From NCBI RefSeq assembly GCF_000526515.1, contig NZ_JAGF01000001.1:4030001-4094000 (forward strand): 64,000 nucleotides of DNA, read 5' to 3'. Made by a program: the position numbers and the translations under genes. Positions 45,483 to 57,899 of the stretch are shown piece by piece (the stretch's first letter is position 1; the number at the start of each line of letters is the position of its first letter). Source of the DNA: Cellulomonas sp. KRMCY2. GTDB taxonomy: Bacteria; Actinomycetota; Actinomycetes; Actinomycetales; Cellulomonadaceae. Below the pieces are notes generated by a model. The model was given only the letters and a program-made list of their open reading frames with translations. It did not search any database and had not been told where the DNA came from.

Positions 45483-46912
45483 CAGCCGACGGACCCTTCC
45501 ATCTGCAGCTCGATGAGGCGGTTGAGCTCGAGGGCGTACTCCATCGGGAGCTCGCGGGCGATCGGCTCGACGAAGCCGCGCACGATCATCGCCATGGCCT
45601 CGGTCTCCTTCATGCCCCGCGACATGAGGTAGAAGAGCTGGTCCTCGCTGACCCGCGAGACCGTGGCTTCGTGCCCCATCGACACGTCGTCCTCGCGGAC
45701 GTCGACGTAGGGGTAGGTGTCCGACCGGGAGATCTGGTCGACCAGCAGGGCGTCGCACAGCACGTTCGACGCGGAGTGCTCCGCACCCTCGAGCACCTGG
45801 ACCAGGCCACGGTACGACGTGCGTCCGCCGCCGCGGGCCACCGACTTGGAGATGATCGACGACGACGTGTGGGGCGCGGCGTGCACCATCTTCGCGCCGG
45901 CGTCCTGGTGCTGGCCCGCCCCGGCGAAGGCGATCGACAGGGTCTCGCCCTTGGCGTGCTCGCCCATGAGGTAGATGGCCGGGTACTTCATGGTGACCTT
46001 GGACCCGATGTTGCCGTCGACCCACTCCATGGTCGCGCCCTCAGCGGCGACCGCTCGCTTGGTCACCAGGTTGTAGACGTTGTTCGACCAGTTCTGGATG
46101 GTCGTGTACCGGACCCGGGCGTTCTTCTTGACGATGATCTCCACGACCGCCGAGTGCAGCGAGTCGCTCGAGTACACCGGCGCGGTACAGCCCTCGACGT
46201 AGTGCACGTAGGAGCCCTCGTCGGCGATGATCAGCGTCCGCTCGAACTGGCCCATGTTCTCCGTGTTGATCCGGAAGTAGGCCTGCAGCGGGATGTCCAC
46301 GTGCACGCCCGGCGGGACGTAGACGAACGAGCCGCCCGACCACACCGAGGTGTTGAGCGCGGCGAACTTGTTGTCCCCCGGCGGGATGATCGAGCCGAAG
46401 TACTGCTCGAAGATCTCCGGGTGCTCACGCAGACCCGTGTCGGTGTCCACGAAGATGACGCCCTGCTCCTCGAGGCTCTCCTGGATCTGGTGGTAGACGA
46501 CCTCGGACTCGTACTGCGCGGCGACGCCGGCGACCAGGCGCTGCTTCTCCGCCTCGGGGATGCCCAGCCGGTCGTACGTGTTCCTGATGTCCTCGGGCAG
46601 GTCCTCCCAGCTGGTGGCCTGCTTCTCGGTGGACCGCACGAAGTACTTGATGTTGTCGAAGTCGATGCCCGACAGGTCGGCGCCCCAGTTCGGCATCGGC
46701 TTCTTCTCGAACAGCCGCAGCGACTTGAGCCGCATCGCGAGCATCCACTCGGGCTCGTTCTTCAGCGCCGAGATGTTGCGGACGACGGACTCCGACAGGC
46801 CGCGCTGCGCCGACATGCCCGCCGCGTCGGAGTCGTGCCAGCCGTAGCCGTAGCCCCCGATGGAGGCGATGATCGCCTCGTCCTGGGTCATCGGTTCGGT
46901 GGGTGCGCTCAT
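45482..46912 (-). CDS. sufB: SUF scaffold protein SufB
   Basis: Core scaffold on which the cluster is built with SufC and SufD. 476 residues, the usual length, without intein (the M. tuberculosis gene has one). Seen: [80 protein letters not shown] with the conserved Cys, and [20 protein letters not shown] near the end. ATG at 46910-46912 overlaps the sufR stop by 4 bases. Confidence 0.97.
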   Translation of the reverse strand: MSAPTEPMTQDEAIIASIGGYGYGWHDSDAAGMSAQRGLSESVVRNISALKNEPEWMLAMRLKSLRLFEKKPMPNWGADLSGIDFDNIKYFVRSTEKQATSWEDLPEDIRNTYDRLGIPEAEKQRLVAGVAAQYESEVVYHQIQESLEEQGVIFVDTDTGLREHPEIFEQYFGSIIPPGDNKFAALNTSVWSGGSFVYVPPGVHVDIPLQAYFRINTENMGQFERTLIIADEGSYVHYVEGCTAPVYSSDSLHSAVVEIIVKKNARVRYTTIQNWSNNVYNLVTKRAVAAEGATMEWVDGNIGSKVTMKYPAIYLMGEHAKGETLSIAFAGAGQHQDAGAKMVHAAPHTSSSIISKSVARGGGRTSYRGLVQVLEGAEHSASNVLCDALLVDQISRSDTYPYVDVREDDVSMGHEATVSRVSEDQLFYLMSRGMKETEAMAMIVRGFVEPIARELPMEYALELNRLIELQMEGSVG

Positions 46913-47655
46913 CGTGTTCCCTCCACGGTCTCTGCTGGTGCGGGACGGTCGGCTGCGGTTCGAGCAGGGGTGCTGGTCGTCGGTACGTGGGTCGTGCAGA
47001 CATGGCCGCCACCGGCCAAGGTCGACAGGCGCTGGACGTGCACGCCCAGGAGCCTGGAGAAGAGCTGGGTCTCCGCCTCGCACAGCTGCGGGAACTGCGC
47101 GGCGACATCCTGCACGGGGCAGTGCCCCTGGCACAGCTGGACCGCTCGACCGCCCGGGACGGGCCTGGCGGTCGCCGCGTAGCCGTCTGTCGCCAGGGCG
47201 CCCGCGAGTGCTGCCGTGCGGTCGGCGACGTCGTCGCCGGCACCCGCGACCACGGCGGACAGCCGGTCCTCGAGCTCCTGCACGCGCTCGGCTGCGAAGT
47301 CCTGCACGGCAGACCCGCCACCGGTCTGGGCCAGGAAGCGGAGCACCTGGGCCGCGAGGTTCGAGTAGGCGTTGCTCAGCGCGGCCTGGCCACGGTCGGT
47401 GGCGACGAACCGCCGCGCCGGGCGGCCGCGGCGCGCCTGGCCGGCGACCCGCACGGCGTGCACGGTGATCTGACCGTCCTGCTCGAGCGCGTCGACGTGC
47501 CGGCGCACACCGGCGGCGGTCAGGTCGAGCAGCTGGGCGAGCTCGACGACGGAGACCGGACCGTCCTCCACGACGAGCCGCAGGATGCGCTCACGCGTGG
47601 TCGACTCGTGGTCGGTCGAGGGGTCGAGGGCGGACTGGTGCACCTGCGTGGTCAT
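46909..47655 (-). CDS. sufR: Iron-sulfur-dependent suf repressor SufR
   Basis: 248-residue winged-helix regulator, first gene of the suf operon. HTH at about residues 20-75 ([40 protein letters not shown]). The Fe-S-binding part has C175, C179 and C192 ([20 protein letters not shown]), with a further Cys near 221 (GGHVCTTH). SufR relatives repress suf when clusters are plentiful. ATG at 47653-47655 has GGGAGG 5 bases upstream, better than the longer frame that reads into the operator. A large inverted repeat lies 89-118 bp upstream. Confidence 0.93.
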   Translation of the reverse strand: MTTQVHQSALDPSTDHESTTRERILRLVVEDGPVSVVELAQLLDLTAAGVRRHVDALEQDGQITVHAVRVAGQARRGRPARRFVATDRGQAALSNAYSNLAAQVLRFLAQTGGGSAVQDFAAERVQELEDRLSAVVAGAGDDVADRTAALAGALATDGYAATARPVPGGRAVQLCQGHCPVQDVAAQFPQLCEAETQLFSRLLGVHVQRLSTLAGGGHVCTTHVPTTSTPARTAADRPAPAETVEGTR

Positions 47656-47743
47656 GTCCACCTCCCGTCCGGAACCGAGGCCCAGGTCCGCGCCGACGAG
47701 CTCGGCTGCGGGTCGAGCGGGCGGAGCCCCGTCGGGGCCCACC

Positions 47744-47773
47744 GATATAGGCAACATAGTCGTTGCCTATATC
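47744..47773. promoter_or_regulatory. Probable SufR operator
   Basis: GATATAGGCAAC and GTTGCCTATATC form perfect 12-bp arms with a 6-bp spacer, an AT-rich island in very GC-rich DNA. It sits in the gap between sufR (minus) and the ABC ATPase gene (plus), the expected place of the suf promoter. Confidence 0.8.
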
Positions 47774-47857
47774 CTTCCGCGCAACAAAGGTGAACCTCAC
47801 TTCCGTCGTCCGGGCCCCCGCCGCGGGGCCCAGCGCGCTGGCCTAGACTCCCCGATC

Positions 47858-48862
47858 GTGCCCCTTGCGACGACCGATGCCTCTGCGCCCGATCCGCAGC
47901 ACGCCGTGGTGGTCAGCGGACTCGTCAAGCGGTACGCGGGGCGGGACGCCGTCGCCGGCCTGGACCTGATCGCCCCGAGCGGTGCGGTCACCGCCGTGCT
48001 CGGACCCAACGGAGCCGGCAAGACGACGACGATCGAGTGCTGCGAGGGGCTCCGGCGGCCCGACGGCGGCACGGTGCGGGTCCTGGGCAGCGACCCCGCG
48101 CACCAGGCCCGCAGCCTGCGCCCGCGCGTCGGCGTCATGCTGCAGGACGGCGGCCTGCCGAGCACCGTCCCGGCCGCCGAGGCCCTGCGTCATGTCGCGG
48201 CGATGTACGCGAACCCGCGCGACATCGGTGAGCTCACCGAGCGGCTCGGCCTCGGCAGCTTCGCCACGACCCAGGTGCGCCGGCTGTCGGGCGGCCAGAG
48301 CAGGCGCCTCGCCCTGGCCACCGCCGTCGTCGGACGCCCGGAGCTGGTATTCCTCGACGAACCCAGCACCGGGATGGACCCCCAGGCGCGGCTGGCCGTC
48401 TGGGACCTGGTCGGGGACCTGCGCAGCGAGGGCACGACGATCGTCCTGACGACGCACCAGATGGCCGAGGCCGAGGAGCTGGCCGACCACGTCGTGGTGG
48501 TCGACCACGGCCGGGCCATCGCGGCGGGCACCACGGCCGAGGTCGTCGGAGACGCCGGCACGGTCCGGCTGACGGTGCAGCCCACCTCGTCCGCCGCCGC
48601 GCGCGTGCCGGACGACGCCCTGGCCGCAGACCTCGCGGCGCGCCTCGTCGCGGCCCGCCCGGCGCACGGCGCAGGCCCGGCACGCGTGACGGCGACGGCC
48701 GTCGGCGGCACGCTCGAGGTGCACGCCTCGGCAGATCCGGCTCTGGTCCACCTCCTGACCGGATGGGCGCTGGACGCCGGCTTCCTGATCACGTCTTTGT
48801 CCACCGGCCGGCGAACGCTCGAGGACGTCTTCCTCGACCTGACCGGGCGGAGCCTGCGATGA
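47858..48862 (+). CDS. ABC-2 type transporter ATP-binding protein
   Basis: 334-residue ATPase of the drug-resistance DrrA class. Walker A VLGPNGAGKTTTIECCEGLR, signature RLSGGQSRRLALATAV, Walker B LVFLDEPSTGMDPQARL, H-loop LTTHQMAEAEEL, then a C-terminal domain that ends TGRRTLEDVFLDLTGRSLR, the class-typical tail. GTG at 47858 is chosen since the longer frame crosses the suf operator. It pairs with the permease gene, overlapping it by 4 bases. In M. tuberculosis the same pair (Rv1457c-Rv1458c) stands between ctaA and sufR; function unproven. Confidence 0.92.
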   Translation: MPLATTDASAPDPQHAVVVSGLVKRYAGRDAVAGLDLIAPSGAVTAVLGPNGAGKTTTIECCEGLRRPDGGTVRVLGSDPAHQARSLRPRVGVMLQDGGLPSTVPAAEALRHVAAMYANPRDIGELTERLGLGSFATTQVRRLSGGQSRRLALATAVVGRPELVFLDEPSTGMDPQARLAVWDLVGDLRSEGTTIVLTTHQMAEAEELADHVVVVDHGRAIAAGTTAEVVGDAGTVRLTVQPTSSAAARVPDDALAADLAARLVAARPAHGAGPARVTATAVGGTLEVHASADPALVHLLTGWALDAGFLITSLSTGRRTLEDVFLDLTGRSLR

Positions 48863-49683
48863 CGGCACCGACCGGCCCGACGGGGCTGAACGGACCGACC
48901 GGGCCGACCGCACCGACGCCGTCGCGGGTCGCCGGGTCCGGACGTGGCGCGGCACCGTTGCACCGACGGGTCGCGGCCCAGGCCGGCTTCGAGATGCGCA
49001 CCGTGCTGCGCAACGGTGAGCAGCTCGTCATCACGCTCGTGCTCCCCGTGCTCCTGCTCGTCGTCCTCACCCGGACGACGTTCATCGACCTGGGCACGGA
49101 CGACCGGGTCGGCCTGGTGGCCCCCGGCATCCTGGCCCTCGCCGTCATGTCGACAGCCTTCACGTCCCAGGCGATCGCTACCGGGTTCGACCGCCGCAAC
49201 GGCGTCCTGCGCCTCCTGGCGACCACGCCGCTCGGCCGTGGCGGTCTGCTCGCCGGCAAGATCGTGGCCATCCTCGCGCTCGAGGCGCTGCAGATGACGG
49301 TCCTCGTCGCGATCGCCGTCGGCCTCGGTTGGCGCCCGTCGCCGGCGGGGGTGCCGGCCGCCCTGCTCGTCCTGCTGCTGGGCACCGCAGCCTTCACGGC
49401 CTTCGCGCTGCTGATCGCCGGGACCTTGCGTGCCGAGGCCGTGCTCGCGGTCGCGAACCTCGTCTGGGTGCTGCTCCTCGCCGGCGGTGGGGTCCTGCTG
49501 CCGGCGGACCTCCTGCCCGGACCGCTGGCCGACCTCGCCGTGCTGCTGCCGTCCGGTGCGCTCGGTGAAGGGCTGCGCACAGCGCTGTCCGGCGGGGCAC
49601 TCGAGATGATCCCGGTCGCGGTGCTCGCCGGCTGGGCGGTCCTGCTCGGGGCAGCCGCCGGGCGGTTCTTCCGCTGGCACTGA
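48859..49683 (+). CDS. ABC-2 type transporter permease
   Basis: Membrane partner of the ATPase just upstream, 274 residues with six segments (e.g. LVITLVLPVLLLVVLTRTTF, GILALAVMSTAFTSQAIATG, ALQMTVLVAIAVGLGW, LLVLLLGTAAFTAFALLIAG, VANLVWVLLLAGGGVLLPAD). FDRRNGVLRLLATTPLGRGG is the usual cytosolic loop. The N-terminal 30 residues are low-complexity (GPTGLNGPTGPTAPT). Followed 88 bp later by ctaA, suggesting a link to heme or cytochrome oxidase biogenesis. Confidence 0.92.
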   Translation: MTAPTGPTGLNGPTGPTAPTPSRVAGSGRGAAPLHRRVAAQAGFEMRTVLRNGEQLVITLVLPVLLLVVLTRTTFIDLGTDDRVGLVAPGILALAVMSTAFTSQAIATGFDRRNGVLRLLATTPLGRGGLLAGKIVAILALEALQMTVLVAIAVGLGWRPSPAGVPAALLVLLLGTAAFTAFALLIAGTLRAEAVLAVANLVWVLLLAGGGVLLPADLLPGPLADLAVLLPSGALGEGLRTALSGGALEMIPVAVLAGWAVLLGAAAGRFFRWH

Positions 49684-49771
49684 CCTTCGCCGGCGCCGAT
49701 GTCCCGCCGGCACCGATCTCCTGCGGGCACCGAACCTCACCGTGCCCCCTCCGACGGATACCGTGTGACAC

Positions 49772-50764
49772 GTGAACAGCACCACCGCACCTGCAGCCCC
49801 CGACGCCCCGGTCGAACCGGCCGGCCTGCGACCTCAGCACCGACCCCGACGGACGCCGACGGCCCCCTGGGCCCGCCGGATCCTGTGGGCGAACCTCGTC
49901 GCGCAGATCGTGATCGTGGTCACCGGCGGTGTCGTGCGGCTGACCGGCTCGGGACTCGGCTGCTCGACCTGGCCCCAGTGCGAGCCGGGACAGTTCGCAC
50001 CGGCTCTGCGCGAGGCGTCGGCCTGGCACCCGTACATCGAGTTCGGCAACCGGACCCTGACGGGTGTGCTCGCCGTCCTCGCCCTCGCCGCCGCGTGGGT
50101 CGCCTGGCGCCGGCGTGACCGGGCCCTGCCCTACCGGCTCCTGGGACTCGTCCCGCTGGTCGGCGTCGTGGTTCAGGCCGTCATCGGCGGGCTGACCGTG
50201 CTCGTCGACCTGCACCCTGCCCTGGTCGGCAGCCACTTCCTGATCTCGATGGTGCTCGTCGCGGCCTCGACAGCACTCCTGGTGCGGCACGGCGAGAGCG
50301 ACGCGCCCGCCGTGCCGGCGCTCGGACGCCGGACCACTGCCCTGGCCGGGGCACTGCTCCCCCTCGGCGCACTGGTCCTGGCGCTCGGCGTGGTCGTGAC
50401 CGGTTCGGGTCCGCACTCGGGAGACGAGGACGCTGCCTACCGCTTCGCGCTCGACCCGGCCGAGATCTCCGGCCTGCACTCGGCGTCCGTGTGGCTCTTC
50501 CTCGGCGTCCTGACCGCGCTGGCCGTCGTCGTGCACCGCAGCGGGTCCGCCGCACGCGTGCGGCGTGGTGTCCACCTGCTCCTCGCGGTGACGCTCGCCC
50601 AGGGTGTGCTCGGCTACGTCCAGTACCTCACCGGGCTGCCTGAAGCTCTGGTGGCGCTGCACATGCTCGGGGCGTCGCTGCTGACCGCCACGCTCGTCGT
50701 CCAGCAGATGACCCTGCGCACGCGTGAGCCGCGACCCGTCCCCGGTACGGCCGGCGACCGCTGA
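49772..50764 (+). CDS. ctaA: Heme A synthase
   Basis: Oxidises the heme O methyl group to give heme A for cytochrome c oxidase. 330 residues, eight membrane segments. IVIVVTGGVVRLTGSGLGCS with the conserved Arg-Leu-Thr-Gly-Ser-Gly and TWPQCEPG (Cys pair), YIEFGNRTLTGVLAVLALAA, PALVGSHFLISMVLV and a C-terminal EALVALHMLGASLLTATLVV carry the heme-ligand His residues. GTG start. SURF1 is elsewhere in the window; converges with the NUDIX gene. Confidence 0.94.
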   Translation: MNSTTAPAAPDAPVEPAGLRPQHRPRRTPTAPWARRILWANLVAQIVIVVTGGVVRLTGSGLGCSTWPQCEPGQFAPALREASAWHPYIEFGNRTLTGVLAVLALAAAWVAWRRRDRALPYRLLGLVPLVGVVVQAVIGGLTVLVDLHPALVGSHFLISMVLVAASTALLVRHGESDAPAVPALGRRTTALAGALLPLGALVLALGVVVTGSGPHSGDEDAAYRFALDPAEISGLHSASVWLFLGVLTALAVVVHRSGSAARVRRGVHLLLAVTLAQGVLGYVQYLTGLPEALVALHMLGASLLTATLVVQQMTLRTREPRPVPGTAGDR

Positions 50765-50774
50765 GCCTGCTGAC

Positions 50775-51376
50775 CTAGCGGCCGGCGGCCGCCTGCAGCC
50801 CCGCCCAGCCGCGGGACCTGCTGACCTGGGCCGCCAGGACCCCCACGACTGTCGAGGGGTTGCGCAGCGACCCCCTGAGCACGGCCTCGACGGCCTCGTC
50901 GAGCGGCACCCAGCGCGGCACGATGTCACGCTCCTCGGCCTCGCGGACGTGCCGGGCGTGGTCCGCGACGGGCGAGAGGTCTCGTGCGAGGAAGATCCGC
51001 AGGGCCTCGTCGCTGCCACCCGGGCTGGTGAAGTAGTCCGCGAGCACCCACCACGAGCGGGCGACCAGATCGGCCTCCTCAGCCAGCTCGCGTGCGGCGG
51101 CGACCTGGAGGTCCTCCCCCGGGACGTCGAGCAGCCCGGCCGGCGGTTCCCAGAGCTCCTGCCGGACGGGGTGCCGGTACTGACGGAGCAGCAGGACGCG
51201 GTCCTCGTCGTCCAGCGCGATCACCGCGACGGCCCCCGGGTGACGCACGTACTCCCTGCGGACGGTGCCCGACCCGCCCAGGTCGACGGTGTCGCGCACG
51301 ACGTCCCAGATCATCCCGTCGTGCAGGAGCTCCGTGCCGAGCACCTGACGCGTGGCCGGCGCATCGGCGACCGCCA

Positions 51377-51377
<1 letters not shown>
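50775..51377 (-). CDS. NUDIX hydrolase, ADP-ribose pyrophosphatase type
   Basis: 200-residue Mg-dependent hydrolase that likely cleaves ADP-ribose. The NUDIX box is seen: GLLDVPGEDLQVAAARELAE followed by EADL. Before it come VRRVRREY-like GSGTVRREYVRHPGAVAVIA and LLLRQYRHPVRQELWEPPAG, typical of the ADP-ribose pyrophosphatases. Starts on the last base of the pyrG stop (TGATG). M. tuberculosis has the same order (pyrG then Rv1700). Confidence 0.92.
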
Positions 51378-54707
<3,330 letters not shown>

Positions 54708-54711
<4 letters not shown>

Positions 54712-55565
54712 CCGGGCCGGCCCCAGGCGTCGATCTCGCGCAGCACCGGGGTGCGGGCGATGACCTTCGTGAAGCTGATCCGCTCGCTGGCGAACGTCAG
54801 TCCGACGACCGCGGCCAGCAGGCCGAGCCGGACGGGACGCGGCGCACCGAGCACCGCCGCGGTACCGACGAGCGCTCCGAGCGCGTTCGCGCCGCCGTCG
54901 CCGAGCATGTCCCGCTCGCCGAGGTCCGGTCCGATGGCGGCGGCCGCGGCGCCGAGGCATGCCGCCGCAGCCGGCGATCCGGATGTCGCCAGGGCCGGTA
55001 CGGCCACGAGCATGCCGGCCTTCAGGGCCCGCCCGGGCCGTAGGTCGAGCAGGTTGACGAGGTTGGCCGTCGCGGCGATCAGGACGCCGGAGGCGACGAC
55101 GTCGCCGAGCCAGCGCGTACGGGAGCCCTCAGCCGCCGGCGGCACGGGCGTCGCGATCGCGGCGGCGACGAGTGCGGTCGCTCCGATGCCGAGCACCTTG
55201 AGGCCGCCGGTCGTCAGCTCACCATGGACGAGGGCACCGAGGTGGCCACGCAACCCCTTGCGGGTCCGGCCGGCGTCCTCCGACAGGTCGTCGACGAGTC
55301 CGAAGGCTGCCGCACCCGCAGCCGCGACGGCGCCCGCGGCACCGGCGCGACCGGGGCCGCCCACCAGCGCGCCGACGACGAGCCCGACAGCAACGGATGG
55401 TCCCTCGAGCAGGCTGATCGGTGCCCCGCGGTGGTTGGTCCGTGTCCAGCGCAGGTCGCCGCTCCGGGTCGCCATCTCGAGCGCGACCCGCGTGAGCCGG
55501 GTGGCGGTCGCGGCGGCCAGGCCGGCCCGGGCAGCCCGTCCGACGGTCCCGTCGGAGCAGCTCAT
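54708..55565 (-). CDS. MraY-like membrane glycosyl-1-phosphate transferase relative
   Basis: 285 residues, about eight hydrophobic segments. It resembles the MraY/WecA family but is short and diverged: HRGAPISLLEGPSVAVGLVV at the N-terminus, AAAFGLVDDLSEDAGRTRKG (the D-D-L motif), TANLVNLLDLRPGRALKAGM (N-L-x-N-L-L-D, matching the N-x-x-N-x-x-D motif) and LGERDMLGDGGANALGALVG (D-G-x-N). Since these acidic motifs are retained, activity is possible. Its place between steB and murJ suggests a role with septal cell-wall precursors. GTGA/ATGA overlaps on both sides. Confidence 0.82.
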
Positions 55566-56671
55566 CCCTGTTCCGTCTCCGGGCTCGCCGTCGGGTCGGT
55601 GCCGGGCACCGCGGTCCCGTCCCCGGGCACCCCCGGATCGACGACCTGCGGGATCCGTTCGACCGGCGGCAGGACGATGTGCGGTGGCATCGGAGCGGTC
55701 GCTCCGTCGCTGGGGCCGAAATGGCCCACCGTGCCACCCAGGCGCGCGCTGAGTGCCATCGGGACCGAGACCTGACCGGTGAGCGTGTTCACCGACTCCA
55801 CCGTGCTGATCCGGGTCGCCGCCGACTCGTCCTGCCGGAGCCGGAGCACGAGACTCGGGTCGATCAGCTCGCCGCCGGCCACGATCGCGCCGTTCGACCG
55901 GGCCTGCGCAGCGGTGGCGATCTGCATCCCGGCAGTCACCTGGGCATCGACCAGCGCTGCCGCGGCAGCCGCGGCCTCCGGGGCGACGGACGGCTGGGCC
56001 TCGGTCTCCGCGACGACCTCCTCGACGCTCACCGTCGGACCGGCGAGGATCACGACGGCGTCGGCGGGCACCGTCACGTCACCGCCGAGGACGATCAGGC
56101 CGGACTCGCTGAGCAGGTCCAGGACGACACCGGCGTCCACCGACAGCGCATCCGGGTCCGTCGGGACGGGTGTCGTCAGCGCCTGGGTCAGCGCCTCGGC
56201 GAGCTCGGTGCCGACCCCGGCATCCGCCTCCGGAGTCGGGTCGAGGTAGTCGACCAGGGTGCCGGCGAGGGACTGCCGGTAGGCCTTGCGGTCAGGGTCC
56301 GTCCACTCCTCGGTGACCTGCACGGTGGCCGTCACGCTCGCGCCGGCCTGACCAAGACGCTCGACGACCTGCGCAAGGACCTCCGGCTCGACGTCGGACA
56401 CCTCGACGATGGCCACCCTGCGCTCCGCGAGGATGCCGTCCAGGAGGCCCGGTGCGGTCGCGGCGAACGCCGTCTCGGCCGTCCTCAGATCGGCGGTCGC
56501 GGTGTTCAGCTCCTCGCGCAGGGCGTCCTTCTCGGCACGCAGCACGTCCACCTGGCCGGTGAGCGTGTCACCGATGGCTTCCTTGAGCGGACCCGCGCCC
56601 AGCGCGATGCCGACGGCAAGGGCCATGAAGACGGAGATGAGCGAGACGAGGTGGTAACGGAAATCGATCAC
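55562..56671 (-). CDS. steB: SteB/MctB-type septation membrane protein
   Basis: 369 residues. Short N-terminus, one membrane segment (YHLVSLISVFMALAVGIALG) followed by GPLKEAIGDTLTGQVDVLRA, a coiled coil to about residue 65, and a large extracytoplasmic domain ending in a Pro/Thr-rich tail. The opening VIDFRYHLVSLISVFMALAV is the signature of the actinobacterial family called SteB in Corynebacterium and MctB (Rv1698, copper export pore) in M. tuberculosis. SteB works with SteA at the division septum. GTG at 56671, 34 bp after steA. Confidence 0.92.
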   Translation of the reverse strand: MIDFRYHLVSLISVFMALAVGIALGAGPLKEAIGDTLTGQVDVLRAEKDALREELNTATADLRTAETAFAATAPGLLDGILAERRVAIVEVSDVEPEVLAQVVERLGQAGASVTATVQVTEEWTDPDRKAYRQSLAGTLVDYLDPTPEADAGVGTELAEALTQALTTPVPTDPDALSVDAGVVLDLLSESGLIVLGGDVTVPADAVVILAGPTVSVEEVVAETEAQPSVAPEAAAAAAALVDAQVTAGMQIATAAQARSNGAIVAGGELIDPSLVLRLRQDESAATRISTVESVNTLTGQVSVPMALSARLGGTVGHFGPSDGATAPMPPHIVLPPVERIPQVVDPGVPGDGTAVPGTDPTASPETEQG

Positions 56672-56705
56672 GATGATGTCTTTCGGTCGGTGACGGTCGG
56701 GCGCG

Positions 56706-57893
56706 TCATGCCCCACCGCCGAACAGTGCACGCAGCGACGACCAGACGTCGTCGAACCATGCGGCGAACAGTCCGAACATGGTCTGACCGGCCGCCGTGG
56801 AGGCCAGTGCGACGCCGAGGGCGAGCAGGCCCGCGACGACGAGCCAGGCGAGCTGCCAGCTGGAGATCCGCTGCCGGTACAGCCGCGAGACCCCCTTGGC
56901 GTCGATCAGCTTCGTACCCACGCGCAGTCGGGTCAGGAACGTGCTGGCCATGCCGGAGCGACCCTTGTCGAGGAACTCCACGAGGGTCGCGTGCGTCCCG
57001 ACGGCGACGATGAGCTCAGCACCCTTGTCGTCGGCCAGGAGCATGGCCACGTCCTCGCTCGTCCCGGTGGCCGGGAACACGATGTGCTCGACACCCAGCT
57101 TCTCGACCCGCTCGACCCCCGGTGCGCGACCGTCCCGGTAGGCGTGCACGACGATCTCCGCCCCGCAGCTCAGCGCCTTGTCCGAGACGGAGTCCATGTC
57201 GCCGACGATCAGGTGCGGCGTCCAGCCCATCTCGATGATCGCGTCGGCGCCGCCGTCGACGCCGATCAGCACCGGGCGGACCTCCTTGACGTAGTGCCGC
57301 AGCGCGGTCAGGTCCTCCTTGTAGTGGTACCCGCGCACGACGATCAGGACCTGGCGCCCGTCGATCACCGTGGAGATGTCGGGAACGCCCACTCCGTCGA
57401 GCAGCAGGTCCCGCTCGCGGCGCAGGTAGTCCATGGTGTTCGCGGCGAACGACTCGAGCTGGACGGAGAGACCGGCACGCGCCTCATCCATGGCCGTGGC
57501 GACGGACGCCTCGTCCTGCACGGTGCCTTCCGCGACCAGGGTCTCGCCGGCGTAGACCGCGCCGTCGACCACCCGCACCGAGCTGCCCTCGAGCAGCCCG
57601 AGGACGTCCGGCCCCAGGTCGTCGACCAGGGCGATGCCGGCGGCCAGCAGGATGTCGGGACCCAGGTTGGGGTACCGCCCGGACGTCGACTTCGCGGCGT
57701 TGAGCACCGCGATCGGGCCGCAGCCGACCAGCGCCTCGGCCGACACGCGGTCGATGTCGAGGTGGTCGATCACGGCGATGTCGCCCGGTCGGAGCCGCTT
57801 CGTCAGGTTCTTGGTCCGTGGGTCGACGCGGACCGGACCATGGAGTCCGGGTCCCTCAGGTGCGGCGTGGCGCCGGTGCAGGCTCAGTCTCAT
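56706..57893 (-). CDS. steA: Septation protein SteA (thiamin-pyrophosphokinase-like)
   Basis: 395 residues. The cytosolic part has a thiamin-pyrophosphokinase-like fold (RPVLIGVDGGADAIIEMGWT, PHLIVGDMDSVSDKALSCGA, FPATGTSEDVAMLLADDKGA) preceded by an N-terminal domain RRHAAPEGPGLHGPVRVDPR and KNLTKRLRPGDIAVIDHLDI. One membrane segment near the C-terminus (WQLAWLVVAGLLALGVALAS). SteA and SteB form a complex that promotes septal wall hydrolysis in Corynebacterium. Order recN-steA-steB matches M. tuberculosis Rv1696-Rv1698. Confidence 0.93.
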   Translation of the reverse strand: MRLSLHRRHAAPEGPGLHGPVRVDPRTKNLTKRLRPGDIAVIDHLDIDRVSAEALVGCGPIAVLNAAKSTSGRYPNLGPDILLAAGIALVDDLGPDVLGLLEGSSVRVVDGAVYAGETLVAEGTVQDEASVATAMDEARAGLSVQLESFAANTMDYLRRERDLLLDGVGVPDISTVIDGRQVLIVVRGYHYKEDLTALRHYVKEVRPVLIGVDGGADAIIEMGWTPHLIVGDMDSVSDKALSCGAEIVVHAYRDGRAPGVERVEKLGVEHIVFPATGTSEDVAMLLADDKGAELIVAVGTHATLVEFLDKGRSGMASTFLTRLRVGTKLIDAKGVSRLYRQRISSWQLAWLVVAGLLALGVALASTAAGQTMFGLFAAWFDDVWSSLRALFGGGA

Positions 57894-57899
57894 CGTCTG

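Noticed and set aside
45482-46912. Intein in SufB as in Mycobacterium tuberculosis
   Set aside because: The protein is 476 residues and continuous across the known insertion region; no intein blocks are present.
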